A stretch of DNA of 64,000 nt from Aquimarina sp. MMG016. GTDB taxonomy: Bacteria; Bacteroidota; Bacteroidia; Flavobacteriales; Flavobacteriaceae. The stretch is from positions 310,001 to 374,000 of the forward strand of contig NZ_JAGJEA010000001.1 of the NCBI RefSeq assembly GCF_018100805.1, in the 5' to 3' direction. Below the pieces are notes generated by a model. It was not told the origin of the DNA. It did no database searches and saw only the letters and a program-made list of their open reading frames with translations. Within the stretch, counting starts at the first letter, position 1; every line of letters begins with the position of its first letter. Both the position numbers and the translations under genes were made by a program. Below, one piece after another: positions 7,866 to 16,759 of the stretch.

Positions 7866-8279
7866 TTACAAGCGCTCCCTTATTATAATCAATTTATTTT
7901 CAATCAATTTCAAAATAATTACAGCAAAAATTATACCGCTTGTATTAGCCAATACATCAAACCATTCTGAACTTCTATAAGTTGTTAACAATCCTTGAAG
8001 CACTTCCATCAAAAGTCCATAACAAAAACAAATAACAGAAGCTTTGACTAAATGTTTACTGAATTTAGTTGTAGATTTTTTAGAAAAAAACCAAAACATA
8101 AACCAAACCAGTGTAAAGATAAAATATGCTAAAAAGTGAGCTATTTTATCACTCCCTTTTATATTAAAATTAATTGGATTAATTATAATTCGTGCTAATG
8201 AAGCCCAAGTAATCAAACCAGTATATAAAAGGGCTAATATCGCCAGAAATTTACGCTCCAATAAGGTTTTTATAATCAT
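7866..8279 (-). CDS. VanZ-like family membrane protein
   Basis: A 137-residue protein with four membrane helices. Conserved VanZ-like features are the early [17 protein letters not shown] segment and [27 protein letters not shown] (Glu-Gln-Asp containing), followed by the last helix. The biochemical role of VanZ-like proteins outside enterococcal teicoplanin resistance is not known. Its ATG overlaps the end of gcvH by 29 bases, and the gcvH-vanZ-tonB order recurs in flavobacteria. Confidence 0.85.
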   Translation of the reverse strand: MIIKTLLERKFLAILALLYTGLITWASLARIIINPINFNIKGSDKIAHFLAYFIFTLVWFMFWFFSKKSTTKFSKHLVKASVICFCYGLLMEVLQGLLTTYRSSEWFDVLANTSGIIFAVIILKLIENKLIIIRERL

Positions 8280-8631
8280 CAGCAGATAATAAATCTTCTA
8301 CCTGAGAGGCTTCAGAAAATTTGATTTTCACCATCCAACCTTCTCCATAAGGATCATTATTTACTAATTCAGGATCGTCTTCTAAAGTTTCATTAAACTC
8401 TGTAATTTCTCCTGTTAGTGGTAGAAACAAATCTGAAACCGTTTTTACAGCCTCTACCGTGCCAAAAACTTCTTCTTGCTCCAATTCTTCTCCTACTGTT
8501 TCTACTTCTACATAAACGATATCACCCAACTCGCTTTGAGCAAAATCAGTAATACCTACAGTAGCGATATCACCGTCTATCTTGATCCACTCGTGATCTT
8601 TAGTATATTTTAATTCTGAAGGAATGTTCAT
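8251..8631 (-). CDS. gcvH: Glycine cleavage system H protein
   Basis: A 126-residue H protein with the lipoyl-carrier hammerhead fold. The lipoylated lysine is Lys63 in [19 protein letters not shown], the family's signature context, and the N-terminus [20 protein letters not shown] is also diagnostic. It shuttles the aminomethyl group between the P and T proteins in glycine oxidation; those genes are not in this window. It follows sprA on the same strand, with about 107 bases between. Confidence 0.96.
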   Translation of the reverse strand: MNIPSELKYTKDHEWIKIDGDIATVGITDFAQSELGDIVYVEVETVGEELEQEEVFGTVEAVKTVSDLFLPLTGEITEFNETLEDDPELVNNDPYGEGWMVKIKFSEASQVEDLLSADDYKNLIGA

Positions 8632-8738
8632 CCGTGATAAAATTTATAAGTTTTTATATCGAAGACGAAAATAAATCTATTTTATCAGATTTTAAGAAAA
8701 GCCAACAAAATTTTATTAAAAATTATAATCACGGCTTT

Positions 8739-11700
8739 TTAATTACCAAAATTATACCTCAGCGTAAAACCACCACGAATTGTCGTTTGCGGAAATGCTG
8801 TAGATATAGAATATTTAGAGAATGTATGATCATAAAATAACAATGCCGTAAGGTTTTTGCTTAAAGCATAATCCGAAGTAAACTTTATTCCATAAATATC
8901 CTGACCCGCTGTAATCTGAGTATTATCAATATCTAAATATCGTATCAAGGTTTCGTTTTGACGTAATGACAAATCTGCTCTGAAGTTCAAATCCCCTCTA
9001 AGAATTTGTTTTTTACCTGCTATTTTTGTTGAAATCTTTAGATCACTCAATCTATATCCTAATCCAATAATATATTCGTTACCACTTATCTCTGTCAATA
9101 AATTATTCGCAAAACTCAAAGATAATGCCCTATCCTTCTTCCATTCAGCAAGGATTTTGAAAGAATTTTGCATCTCCATGTCTAATCGTATCAATGGACT
9201 AAACTGCTCCGTAAGGTTGACATTATTATACAAGAAAGGATTCTTAAAATTACCTGCTTGATCAATTGCATCAACAGCATCACTATCAAAATCTAAATTA
9301 GTCTGAAATTGATTAATCGTATAATTAGCACGATACCCGTGAGCCATAGAAAAACGTTTAAATCTTTTCTTAAACCATTTAATCCTCATCAGTCCAGTAT
9401 ATTTTACATCCCAATTAGGAAGAGGTATATCTCTAAAAGCTCCTTTTTTAACCTTCTCTGCATTCGAACCGGAATATGCAGATAAAAACGCCGGTAAAAG
9501 TACCGCTTGATTAGTTTTACCAAAACCTACAGGGTAACTATATCCATTAGGCTCCACCTCTTCACTTCTCGGAAATGCTGAAGTACCATAAAACTCTGTA
9601 GCCAACCTATCTGCTACTATTTGTCGATTTTGCCTAAACTCTTCAAAAGTTTCAGAGGTAAATTCATCACTTTTCTTAAAAGCTGTTTTAATCAAATTAG
9701 TTGAAATCGTGAAGTTACCAAACGTATTAGGTGCCAACGACTCATAGCCATATTCTAAAACATCATCCAAAGGATTATTATCCTGTACTCTATAATTTTC
9801 AGAATATGTTTCTTGGTAGTTTCTATTAGCACTAATATCTATCGTAAGGTCTTTTAACAAGCCCACAGAAGCTTGCACCCTAAATTCTCTCCCTTCTACC
9901 TCACGATACTGTTGATTAAAGTCATCATATAACGTCAGCCATCCATTTCTGGCAGCTAGATCACGAATCTCAGCTTGACTACCAAAAGTAAATCCTAAGG
10001 AAGGTTTTAAAGTCCCTACAAAACCAGGCTCTCTTAAATATCCAGGTAAAAATATACCGTTATCTTGCTGATAATTAATATTTACCTTCTTAACAGCCGT
10101 CACCAATCCAATAAGTGTATTATAAGCTTTAGCACCAACGCTTAATTTATTAGATGCCCTTTTTGGTTTGCCTTTAGAAGCAGAAGCTACTTTAGGCTCC
10201 GCTTTTCCTTTTTCTTCTTTAGCACTACCTTTCTTTTTCTTAGCTTTTCTTCTTCCTGGTTTTTTCTTTGTCAATCCTACATACTTGTATAAGGTATTCA
10301 TATCCAAAGATCCATTTATCGTATGCACATTAGCATTCTGAATCGTATTACCAAGATCGGGGATTCCTTCAAGGTTCTTTAAAGCTTCACTACCCTTTGT
10401 CCATTGAAAATCGGCAGAATACGTATATGTTCCTCGCATAAACTTCAGTAGAGGCACTTTACTAAATGGAATATCATAATTCACCTGTAATTGCTGACTA
10501 TGCGTATTAGGATCTCCGATATCAAATAAACCGCTCCATACACCAATATTATCATTTATACTTCCATCATTATTGATAAAATTCTTTACAATACGATTAT
10601 TTGCAGAAGTAAAGTTAAAATTCAATGATTTGGTCAGGTTATAATTAAATCCATACTGCCAGTCAAATAGAAAAGTACGCTGGGTTAACTTAGGAATTTC
10701 TAAAAACCCTTCCCCCCTGGTGAGATCTCTAAAAGTCTGCTCATTATACTGTCTATTAATATTAGAGCTGACATTTACACTTGTTGGAAGTAAGTTAAAA
10801 TTAAAATCTTTTAGCAAACTGAAGTATTTACTTTTACCAAGGAATTTAATGTTTTTTAGAGGCTCAACTTCCTTTGGCTGAAAGCTAAAATCATAAGTTC
10901 CGCCTAACCTCACACTCTGATCTAAAGCTTTCTCAATTTCAAAATCACGATGGTCTGTCTGGTTATAAGTTCCTGAAAAAGTGAAGTTTTCGACATCATA
11001 AGGCATTGGTTTAGCATCTCCAGTCCGATCTTTTCTGAGACCAATTACATTAAAACTTTGACGTTTTGTATATTCTGTATTTACATTTAGAATAGAATCT
11101 TTTGATCTTTGATTTATTGCATTATCAATATTATCCTGTAATTCCAGATCTTCGTAAAACTGATCATATTGCGGAGTAATCAATTCTTCACCTCTACTAT
11201 AGTTAAACGGGATCTGCATACCCCATTTTTTAGGCAATAATTGTCCCAAATTAACATCAGTCGTCAGGTCATATTGCATCACATCTTCTATACTACGTTC
11301 GTTAGGACCTTGTTCTATACCTCCAAAACCTATAGTACTTATTCTTCCGGATGCACTTACATTAGCAAAATCCGCAATATTACCATCCATACTACCGACT
11401 GCGGCCCAACCTCCTTGGTTTTTTAGGTCGCTTAGACGCATCTCATTAAACCAAACTGTACCAGAACGCTGATTACCCGGAGCATCCTCTAGTGAATTTT
11501 TAACCCCCACCATCATTACTCGTACATTCCCTATACTTGGGTTACCCTTCATCCTAACGGTAATTATATTCCCATTATTTCCTTCTACCTCAAAACCAGC
11601 AAGGGAACCATCCGGATTAGTTCCTGCAGAAGTACCTCTAACCAAGATTTGAGATTTAATTCTTCCCAGTTCCGACAGTGGTAATTCTAGTCTATTGGCA

Positions 11701-14700
11701 GATGGCCAAATAACATCTGGGTTAGGATTAGAATTATTAGGATCAAAAGGCGATAACTGTAATGGGACTTCTATCTGATAGAAATTATTAGTAAAATCAT
11801 TACCCATTCTGATAAAAGCTACCAATTCATTATCATCCAATTGATCATTAAGCTGTAACTCTTCTGCGTGTAAAAACATTTCTAAGTTTTCATACTGTCG
11901 CATGTCTACATTAAAATTTTTATACACTCCTCTAGCATCACCCCCATCTAGGTCATTTACAGTAAGAGCCAATGATCTTTCATCTTCTCTAATAACTGAG
12001 TTATTATTTATCAATTGTTCTCTAAAAACTCCTGGCGGTGTAACATAATTAACTGTTTCTTCTTCACTTACAGAAGTAACTATTACATCATTATCATCCA
12101 CATTCAATCCCTCGGCATCAATTTCGGCAGCTAACGGCAAATACCTTCTATAATCACCCCTTACTAAATCAAGTGTCCCGAATCTTAATAATGCAGCACT
12201 ATCAAAACCTGTAAGAAACATTCTCATGAACCGAATGGATCTAAAATCTGACGCTCCATTAATAGCTTCGTAACCTCTAAAAATATTATCATTTGGATTA
12301 GTATCTTCAATACTGATAGGAATCTTAAATCGAACCCATCTTGGCCTGATAATTTGGCCATTCTGAAGACTAACCTCCTTATCTTCAATTACATCAGAGA
12401 TATAACCCGTACCCCTATCATTGCCAATACCCATACCCTCAAAAATGGGCACCGTATATTGAAAATAACTATTGATTGTATTCATTGTATTATCCCGGTT
12501 CACATCTTCTACCGTAGGCAAGGCCGTATTACCACGATCATCATTAGCAACATCTGTAGGTGAATTACCTTGTACACCATTATAATTTAGATATCGATTT
12601 TGAATACTCCCATCGGCCTGTAGATAATATTGGTAGTTGTCAGCTGCCGGGTCATTAGTGTCAAAATCCGGAAAAAACTCTCTTTCCTGATCATCCGTCA
12701 ATCCATCATATCCAGCATCCTGAATTGTTCTTGCAGCACCATCAGAATCAAAAGCATAAATTAGAGACTGATTTATAGGAACTTGTGCATTATACGAGGT
12801 AGCTCTTGAGTCACCCGGAACAAAAGTTGGATCAACCGCTGCTGGCAAACCATTTTCATATTGTTTTCTACCGTCTTTCAGTACATCTTCACTAATATTA
12901 CCCAAGTTAAACACAATCCTTCCTTCATTAGAAGTTGTCAGCGCCTCTTGTGTCCCACCATTGGTCCAAAAAGGATCCAATAACCAAAATTCTATAAACT
13001 CTACATTTGATTGTTCAAAATTAGTTGACGTCAATTGTCTGATAATTCCTCCAAAATTATTTTCAGGATTAGTCAAAACATTATCCTGTGCATCGTCACT
13101 AAAATTATATGGCCCTCTCTGAGTCGGAATATAATTTAAATCCATAGTAAACAAAGCTAAAGTCTGCCCCTGTACGATATCTGTTTGTGGAAAAATCTCA
13201 CTATTAAAAATTCTACGCGTACCATTAAATGACAAATCAGTGTCATCAATACCACTAGGTCTGGAATTACTATAGAAAATAGGGTCAATAGAATACCAGG
13301 CAAGTTTTGCCCTTCTATTCCCTGACTCGATTCCATCCACAATAATCTGACTATTGGGATCACTAGGATTCCCAAATCCAGCAGGTACACTGGATAATTC
13401 CCAAGATAAAGGAGAACTTACATCAATGGCAGTTTGTGCCCCTTCAAAATCATCTATATATGTTGTTACCTTTCCATCGAAATCAGCTCCTTTTGGCGCT
13501 CCTGCTATTAATCGAGCAACCTCAGCTCTAACAGAAATGTTAGATGGAACATCTGTGTCTATATTGGGAAGTTTATTCACCATTCTGGTTAGAAAAGGCA
13601 CTTCTGTTGCATAATTAAGATTAAACCCTAGAATTGTATTATTAATAGGCTCAAAGTTGTAATTGGATTTTTGAGTTATTGGGCGTTCATTTAGATTAAG
13701 ATATGTACCACCAATAATAAAATCATCACTAAACTTGTGTTCTATATTTATACCAGTAAAACGTTTAGTCTGTTGACCAAAAACAGCATTATTTTCTGTA
13801 GAAACCTGAATTGGTGTATTAGAAGCCAATAAGGATTCGTCTAAAATATTAACTCTTCCTAATTGATAATTTACTGTATAATCTACCCCCTCTTGCAGCA
13901 CTCTACCTCCAGCAGTAACCGTAACAGATCCCTGAGGCACATTAAACGCCCCCAATGGAATTCCTCCATCTTGCGAAGAAGACTTATAACTACCTTTTAA
14001 CTGAAATTTATTTTTATTTGCTGCCTGCTGCTCTGCAATTATATTGGTTTGGGTATATAATTCACGATACACATATGCTGCTTGGTTAGGGTTGTACGTA
14101 CCTGGATCATTATAATTTTCTGTTACATTTGGATCATCTAATTTATTAAAAAGATGTTCTCCAAAGGGCTCAACAGAAGTAAAAATAATACGTCCGTTTT
14201 CGGTATCAACTGTAAGTCCGGGCACATAATCAAAGAAACCATCACCGCCAGCTACAGGGTCTCTATTCGGATTTAAACGATCCATATTAAAAACCTGCAA
14301 TAACGTAGTTTGATCTACATCAGCAGGCAATGTAGAACCTTCAACCGCAGTAATATAATTAAGTGGTGAAGGGTCAGTATATAATATATTAAGCCTGAAG
14401 TCATTTTGTTCTAACCTAAAAGCTCCCGTACTATAAATATTTTTCATCATTAGATCCCAAATCGGAAGTTGCACATTAGTGATTGGACTTTTCAGCATTT
14501 TTACCACTAAACTCCTACTTGATCCTACTTGTGGGTTTTGAGGGTCATTAACATCTGGGTTGTCACTAACCGTAGCATCTACACCATCAATAGAGAACTC
14601 CCCTACCTGATACACCTGCCCTGCGACAGTATACTGAAAAGCAACTGCAAGTGTTTCATCATTATTTAATCTCTGATTCAATGAAATATACCCCAACTGA

Positions 14701-16028
14701 GTATTTAAAGTATATTCATTTGAAGTCAATTGCCTTGCATTTTCCAAGATTGCATAATCTAGCCCTTCTTGAAAATTAGAAGTTGCACCAACAAATCCAT
14801 TTTGCACTGTAGAAATCTGACGAACAGCTTCTGTAATAGGCCCTCCAGGGCCAATAGCAAATGGGTTCAGGTCATTATTAGTATTATCAGCAAAAGACCC
14901 TGCAGGTCTGTTAAACAATGACGGATCAATTACAAAATTACCATCCACTGGAGATTCACCTAAATCCTGTAATGCTACAATATTTCGAGCATTAGTTAAT
15001 GTCTGAGCACTAGTAGCTCTATTAGTTACCCAAACTTCAATTCTATTAATCTGGATATTATTATTAATAAAAGGATAGTTTCTTAAAGCATCATCATAAG
15101 TATCCCTAAAGTAATGTGCTAAGAAAAAGTGTCTGTTTTCGTCATATTGCGAAGCAAAAACCTCAAAATTCTGAACAGTACCACCTCCTTGAACATTTAC
15201 CGACCTGGTTTCTGATCTTTGCTCAGAATATACTCCAGTAACTGTTGTATTCCCAAATTGTAGCCCCATCTTAACTCCAAAAAGACTCTGAGCCCCCTGA
15301 ATTAAAGAACTATTCAAAGGCATAGTAACATTACCAACCTCAATACTTCTAATAATATCGTCTTCTGTAGGAGTGTACTCTAATTTGATCTGATTCTGAA
15401 AGTCAAATGTAGACTCAGTATCATAATTCGCTGTTATTTGTAATCGTTTACCAATTTTACCCAACAAACTAAGGCTTATTCTTTGATCAAAATCAAAAGT
15501 AAAGTTACTTCGGTTACGTGGCGAGAAAGCCGGGTTATCCTGCTTGGTATATAAAACCCCTAAATCCATTTCTACAGATCCCTGAGGTATAATTTCAATC
15601 TCATTACCTCCAAAAATCGATTCGAAAAGGTTAGATTTTACATAAAAAATAGGAAGTAAATTCTTTCTTTTCCCCTCGCTCTCATCGGTTTTACCGCTAA
15701 AAGCTTCAATTTTTTCTTTGAAATAAGAACGTCTTTGTTCTTCTTCAACTAAAGCTTCATATTCTTTGGGTGTAAGGAATAGAGGATATCTAACATTAAA
15801 ATCCCCCAGCATTTCTCGATAAATATATCGATTAGTTATAGGGTCATACTCATATTTAGCAACTATACTATTAGGATCTGGTAAATATATTTCGCCTAGT
15901 GTATGGGTAGTACTTGTTGAATCACGTACTTTTTCTGTATCCTGAGCGTAAATCCCAGTACTAGAAAGTGCTATTAAACAAATTATTACTTTAAAAAAAA
16001 TAAATCGTAAATAAGTTGATGGACCCAA
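8739..16028 (-). CDS. sprA: Type IX secretion system outer-membrane translocon SprA (Sov)
   Basis: At about 2429 residues this is the giant outer-membrane barrel through which type IX substrates cross the outer membrane for gliding and protein secretion. Residues 1-28 form a signal peptide ending TGIYAQ. The length, the early LLPIFYVKSNLFESIFGG and EIIPQGSVEMDLGVLYTKQ, and the C-terminal barrel strand ending GGFTLRYNFGN are typical of SprA. No ATG is available near the signal peptide: the likely start is TTG at 16028, 5 bases after the ruvA stop. A lysine-rich stretch of about 45 residues near 1919-1964 (GRRKAKKKKG and following) interrupts the C-terminal half. Confidence 0.95.
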   Translation of the reverse strand: MGPSTYLRFIFFKVIICLIALSSTGIYAQDTEKVRDSTSTTHTLGEIYLPDPNSIVAKYEYDPITNRYIYREMLGDFNVRYPLFLTPKEYEALVEEEQRRSYFKEKIEAFSGKTDESEGKRKNLLPIFYVKSNLFESIFGGNEIEIIPQGSVEMDLGVLYTKQDNPAFSPRNRSNFTFDFDQRISLSLLGKIGKRLQITANYDTESTFDFQNQIKLEYTPTEDDIIRSIEVGNVTMPLNSSLIQGAQSLFGVKMGLQFGNTTVTGVYSEQRSETRSVNVQGGGTVQNFEVFASQYDENRHFFLAHYFRDTYDDALRNYPFINNNIQINRIEVWVTNRATSAQTLTNARNIVALQDLGESPVDGNFVIDPSLFNRPAGSFADNTNNDLNPFAIGPGGPITEAVRQISTVQNGFVGATSNFQEGLDYAILENARQLTSNEYTLNTQLGYISLNQRLNNDETLAVAFQYTVAGQVYQVGEFSIDGVDATVSDNPDVNDPQNPQVGSSRSLVVKMLKSPITNVQLPIWDLMMKNIYSTGAFRLEQNDFRLNILYTDPSPLNYITAVEGSTLPADVDQTTLLQVFNMDRLNPNRDPVAGGDGFFDYVPGLTVDTENGRIIFTSVEPFGEHLFNKLDDPNVTENYNDPGTYNPNQAAYVYRELYTQTNIIAEQQAANKNKFQLKGSYKSSSQDGGIPLGAFNVPQGSVTVTAGGRVLQEGVDYTVNYQLGRVNILDESLLASNTPIQVSTENNAVFGQQTKRFTGINIEHKFSDDFIIGGTYLNLNERPITQKSNYNFEPINNTILGFNLNYATEVPFLTRMVNKLPNIDTDVPSNISVRAEVARLIAGAPKGADFDGKVTTYIDDFEGAQTAIDVSSPLSWELSSVPAGFGNPSDPNSQIIVDGIESGNRRAKLAWYSIDPIFYSNSRPSGIDDTDLSFNGTRRIFNSEIFPQTDIVQGQTLALFTMDLNYIPTQRGPYNFSDDAQDNVLTNPENNFGGIIRQLTSTNFEQSNVEFIEFWLLDPFWTNGGTQEALTTSNEGRIVFNLGNISEDVLKDGRKQYENGLPAAVDPTFVPGDSRATSYNAQVPINQSLIYAFDSDGAARTIQDAGYDGLTDDQEREFFPDFDTNDPAADNYQYYLQADGSIQNRYLNYNGVQGNSPTDVANDDRGNTALPTVEDVNRDNTMNTINSYFQYTVPIFEGMGIGNDRGTGYISDVIEDKEVSLQNGQIIRPRWVRFKIPISIEDTNPNDNIFRGYEAINGASDFRSIRFMRMFLTGFDSAALLRFGTLDLVRGDYRRYLPLAAEIDAEGLNVDDNDVIVTSVSEEETVNYVTPPGVFREQLINNNSVIREDERSLALTVNDLDGGDARGVYKNFNVDMRQYENLEMFLHAEELQLNDQLDDNELVAFIRMGNDFTNNFYQIEVPLQLSPFDPNNSNPNPDVIWPSANRLELPLSELGRIKSQILVRGTSAGTNPDGSLAGFEVEGNNGNIITVRMKGNPSIGNVRVMMVGVKNSLEDAPGNQRSGTVWFNEMRLSDLKNQGGWAAVGSMDGNIADFANVSASGRISTIGFGGIEQGPNERSIEDVMQYDLTTDVNLGQLLPKKWGMQIPFNYSRGEELITPQYDQFYEDLELQDNIDNAINQRSKDSILNVNTEYTKRQSFNVIGLRKDRTGDAKPMPYDVENFTFSGTYNQTDHRDFEIEKALDQSVRLGGTYDFSFQPKEVEPLKNIKFLGKSKYFSLLKDFNFNLLPTSVNVSSNINRQYNEQTFRDLTRGEGFLEIPKLTQRTFLFDWQYGFNYNLTKSLNFNFTSANNRIVKNFINNDGSINDNIGVWSGLFDIGDPNTHSQQLQVNYDIPFSKVPLLKFMRGTYTYSADFQWTKGSEALKNLEGIPDLGNTIQNANVHTINGSLDMNTLYKYVGLTKKKPGRRKAKKKKGSAKEEKGKAEPKVASASKGKPKRASNKLSVGAKAYNTLIGLVTAVKKVNINYQQDNGIFLPGYLREPGFVGTLKPSLGFTFGSQAEIRDLAARNGWLTLYDDFNQQYREVEGREFRVQASVGLLKDLTIDISANRNYQETYSENYRVQDNNPLDDVLEYGYESLAPNTFGNFTISTNLIKTAFKKSDEFTSETFEEFRQNRQIVADRLATEFYGTSAFPRSEEVEPNGYSYPVGFGKTNQAVLLPAFLSAYSGSNAEKVKKGAFRDIPLPNWDVKYTGLMRIKWFKKRFKRFSMAHGYRANYTINQFQTNLDFDSDAVDAIDQAGNFKNPFLYNNVNLTEQFSPLIRLDMEMQNSFKILAEWKKDRALSLSFANNLLTEISGNEYIIGLGYRLSDLKISTKIAGKKQILRGDLNFRADLSLRQNETLIRYLDIDNTQITAGQDIYGIKFTSDYALSKNLTALLFYDHTFSKYSISTAFPQTTIRGGFTLRYNFGN

Positions 16029-16033
16029 TGCTT

Positions 16034-16615
16034 TTATAAATTTTTAAGTGCTTGTTTAATAATATTTTCTACTGTCTCTTTGGGGGTTTCTCTAAGAACT
16101 CTATCTACAGCTTTTTCTGCTAGCTTCCGATTAAATCCAAGGGTTTCTAAAGCAGATAACGCTTCTTCCTTGTTCGTATTGCTTTGAGGCACCGAAACTT
16201 CATCAATATTATAGACTTTAAGTATTTTATCCTTTAAATCTAATATTACTCTTTGTGCTGTTTTTGCTCCAATGCCTTTTATAGATTGTATTGTTGCAAC
16301 ATCATTAGAAGCAATAGCCTCTTTAATTTGATTAGGATGCAGAGAGGATAACATGGTTCTAGCTGTGCTAGCACCAATTCCTGAAACGGATATCAAGAGT
16401 CTAAAAATTTCTCTTTCTGATTTTTCGGCAAATCCAAATAATGTATGTGAATCTTCTTTAACTTGTAAATGTGTATATAGCTGTAAAGCTTCTCCTTCAG
16501 GAATTAAAGAAAAAGTGTGTAATGAGATATGTAGAAAGTACCCTACCCCATTGCAGTCTATTACCACGTCGGTAGGATTTTTTTCTATAAGCCTACCTTT
16601 GATATGTGTGATCAT
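16034..16615 (-). CDS. ruvA: Holliday junction branch migration protein RuvA
   Basis: A 193-residue RuvA: N-terminal OB fold (MITHIKGRLIEKNPTDVVID), two helix-hairpin-helix motifs (LISVSGIGASTARTMLSSL and IQSIKGIGAKTAQRVILDL), and the C-terminal RuvB-contacting domain with ALSALETLGF. It forms the tetramer that binds Holliday junctions and recruits RuvB, encoded separately at 25.9-27.0 kb. It heads the ruvA-sprA transcript, with a -7 box 24 bases upstream. Confidence 0.97.
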   Translation of the reverse strand: MITHIKGRLIEKNPTDVVIDCNGVGYFLHISLHTFSLIPEGEALQLYTHLQVKEDSHTLFGFAEKSEREIFRLLISVSGIGASTARTMLSSLHPNQIKEAIASNDVATIQSIKGIGAKTAQRVILDLKDKILKVYNIDEVSVPQSNTNKEEALSALETLGFNRKLAEKAVDRVLRETPKETVENIIKQALKNL

Positions 16616-16622
16616 TTGTTAA

Positions 16623-16646
16623 TTGAGTGTTAAGCACTCAAAAGTA
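16623..16646 (-). promoter_or_regulatory. ruvA-sprA promoter with a 5' UTR hairpin
   Basis: TACTTTTG at 16646-16639 on the minus strand matches TAnnTTTG. Partly overlapping it and extending toward the ATG is a 7-bp inverted repeat (16623-16629 and 16635-16641, core TTGAGTG with a 5-base loop), which could act as an operator or an early-transcript hairpin. Confidence 0.5.
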
Positions 16647-16759
16647 ATAAAATTAAACTATATAAAAAGACAGAATCTTAAGCTTCAAAAAACATTGTTT
16701 TAAAACTTATTAAACTGATTGTTTTAGCGTTAAGTTTTGCAAGAAAACCGTCAAACTTA

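Noticed and set aside
7866-8279. vanZ as a glycopeptide resistance gene
   Set aside because: VanZ-like proteins are widespread in flavobacteria without a van cluster; context is gcvH and tonB.
8634-8840. Plus-strand open frame of 68 codons across the gcvH-sprA gap
   Set aside because: Mostly overlaps the end of sprA on the other strand; no coding signature and no promoter.
11241-14000. Several open frames opposite sprA (61-86 codons)
   Set aside because: Shadows of the 2429-residue coding sequence; Ser/Thr/Ile-rich low-quality translations.
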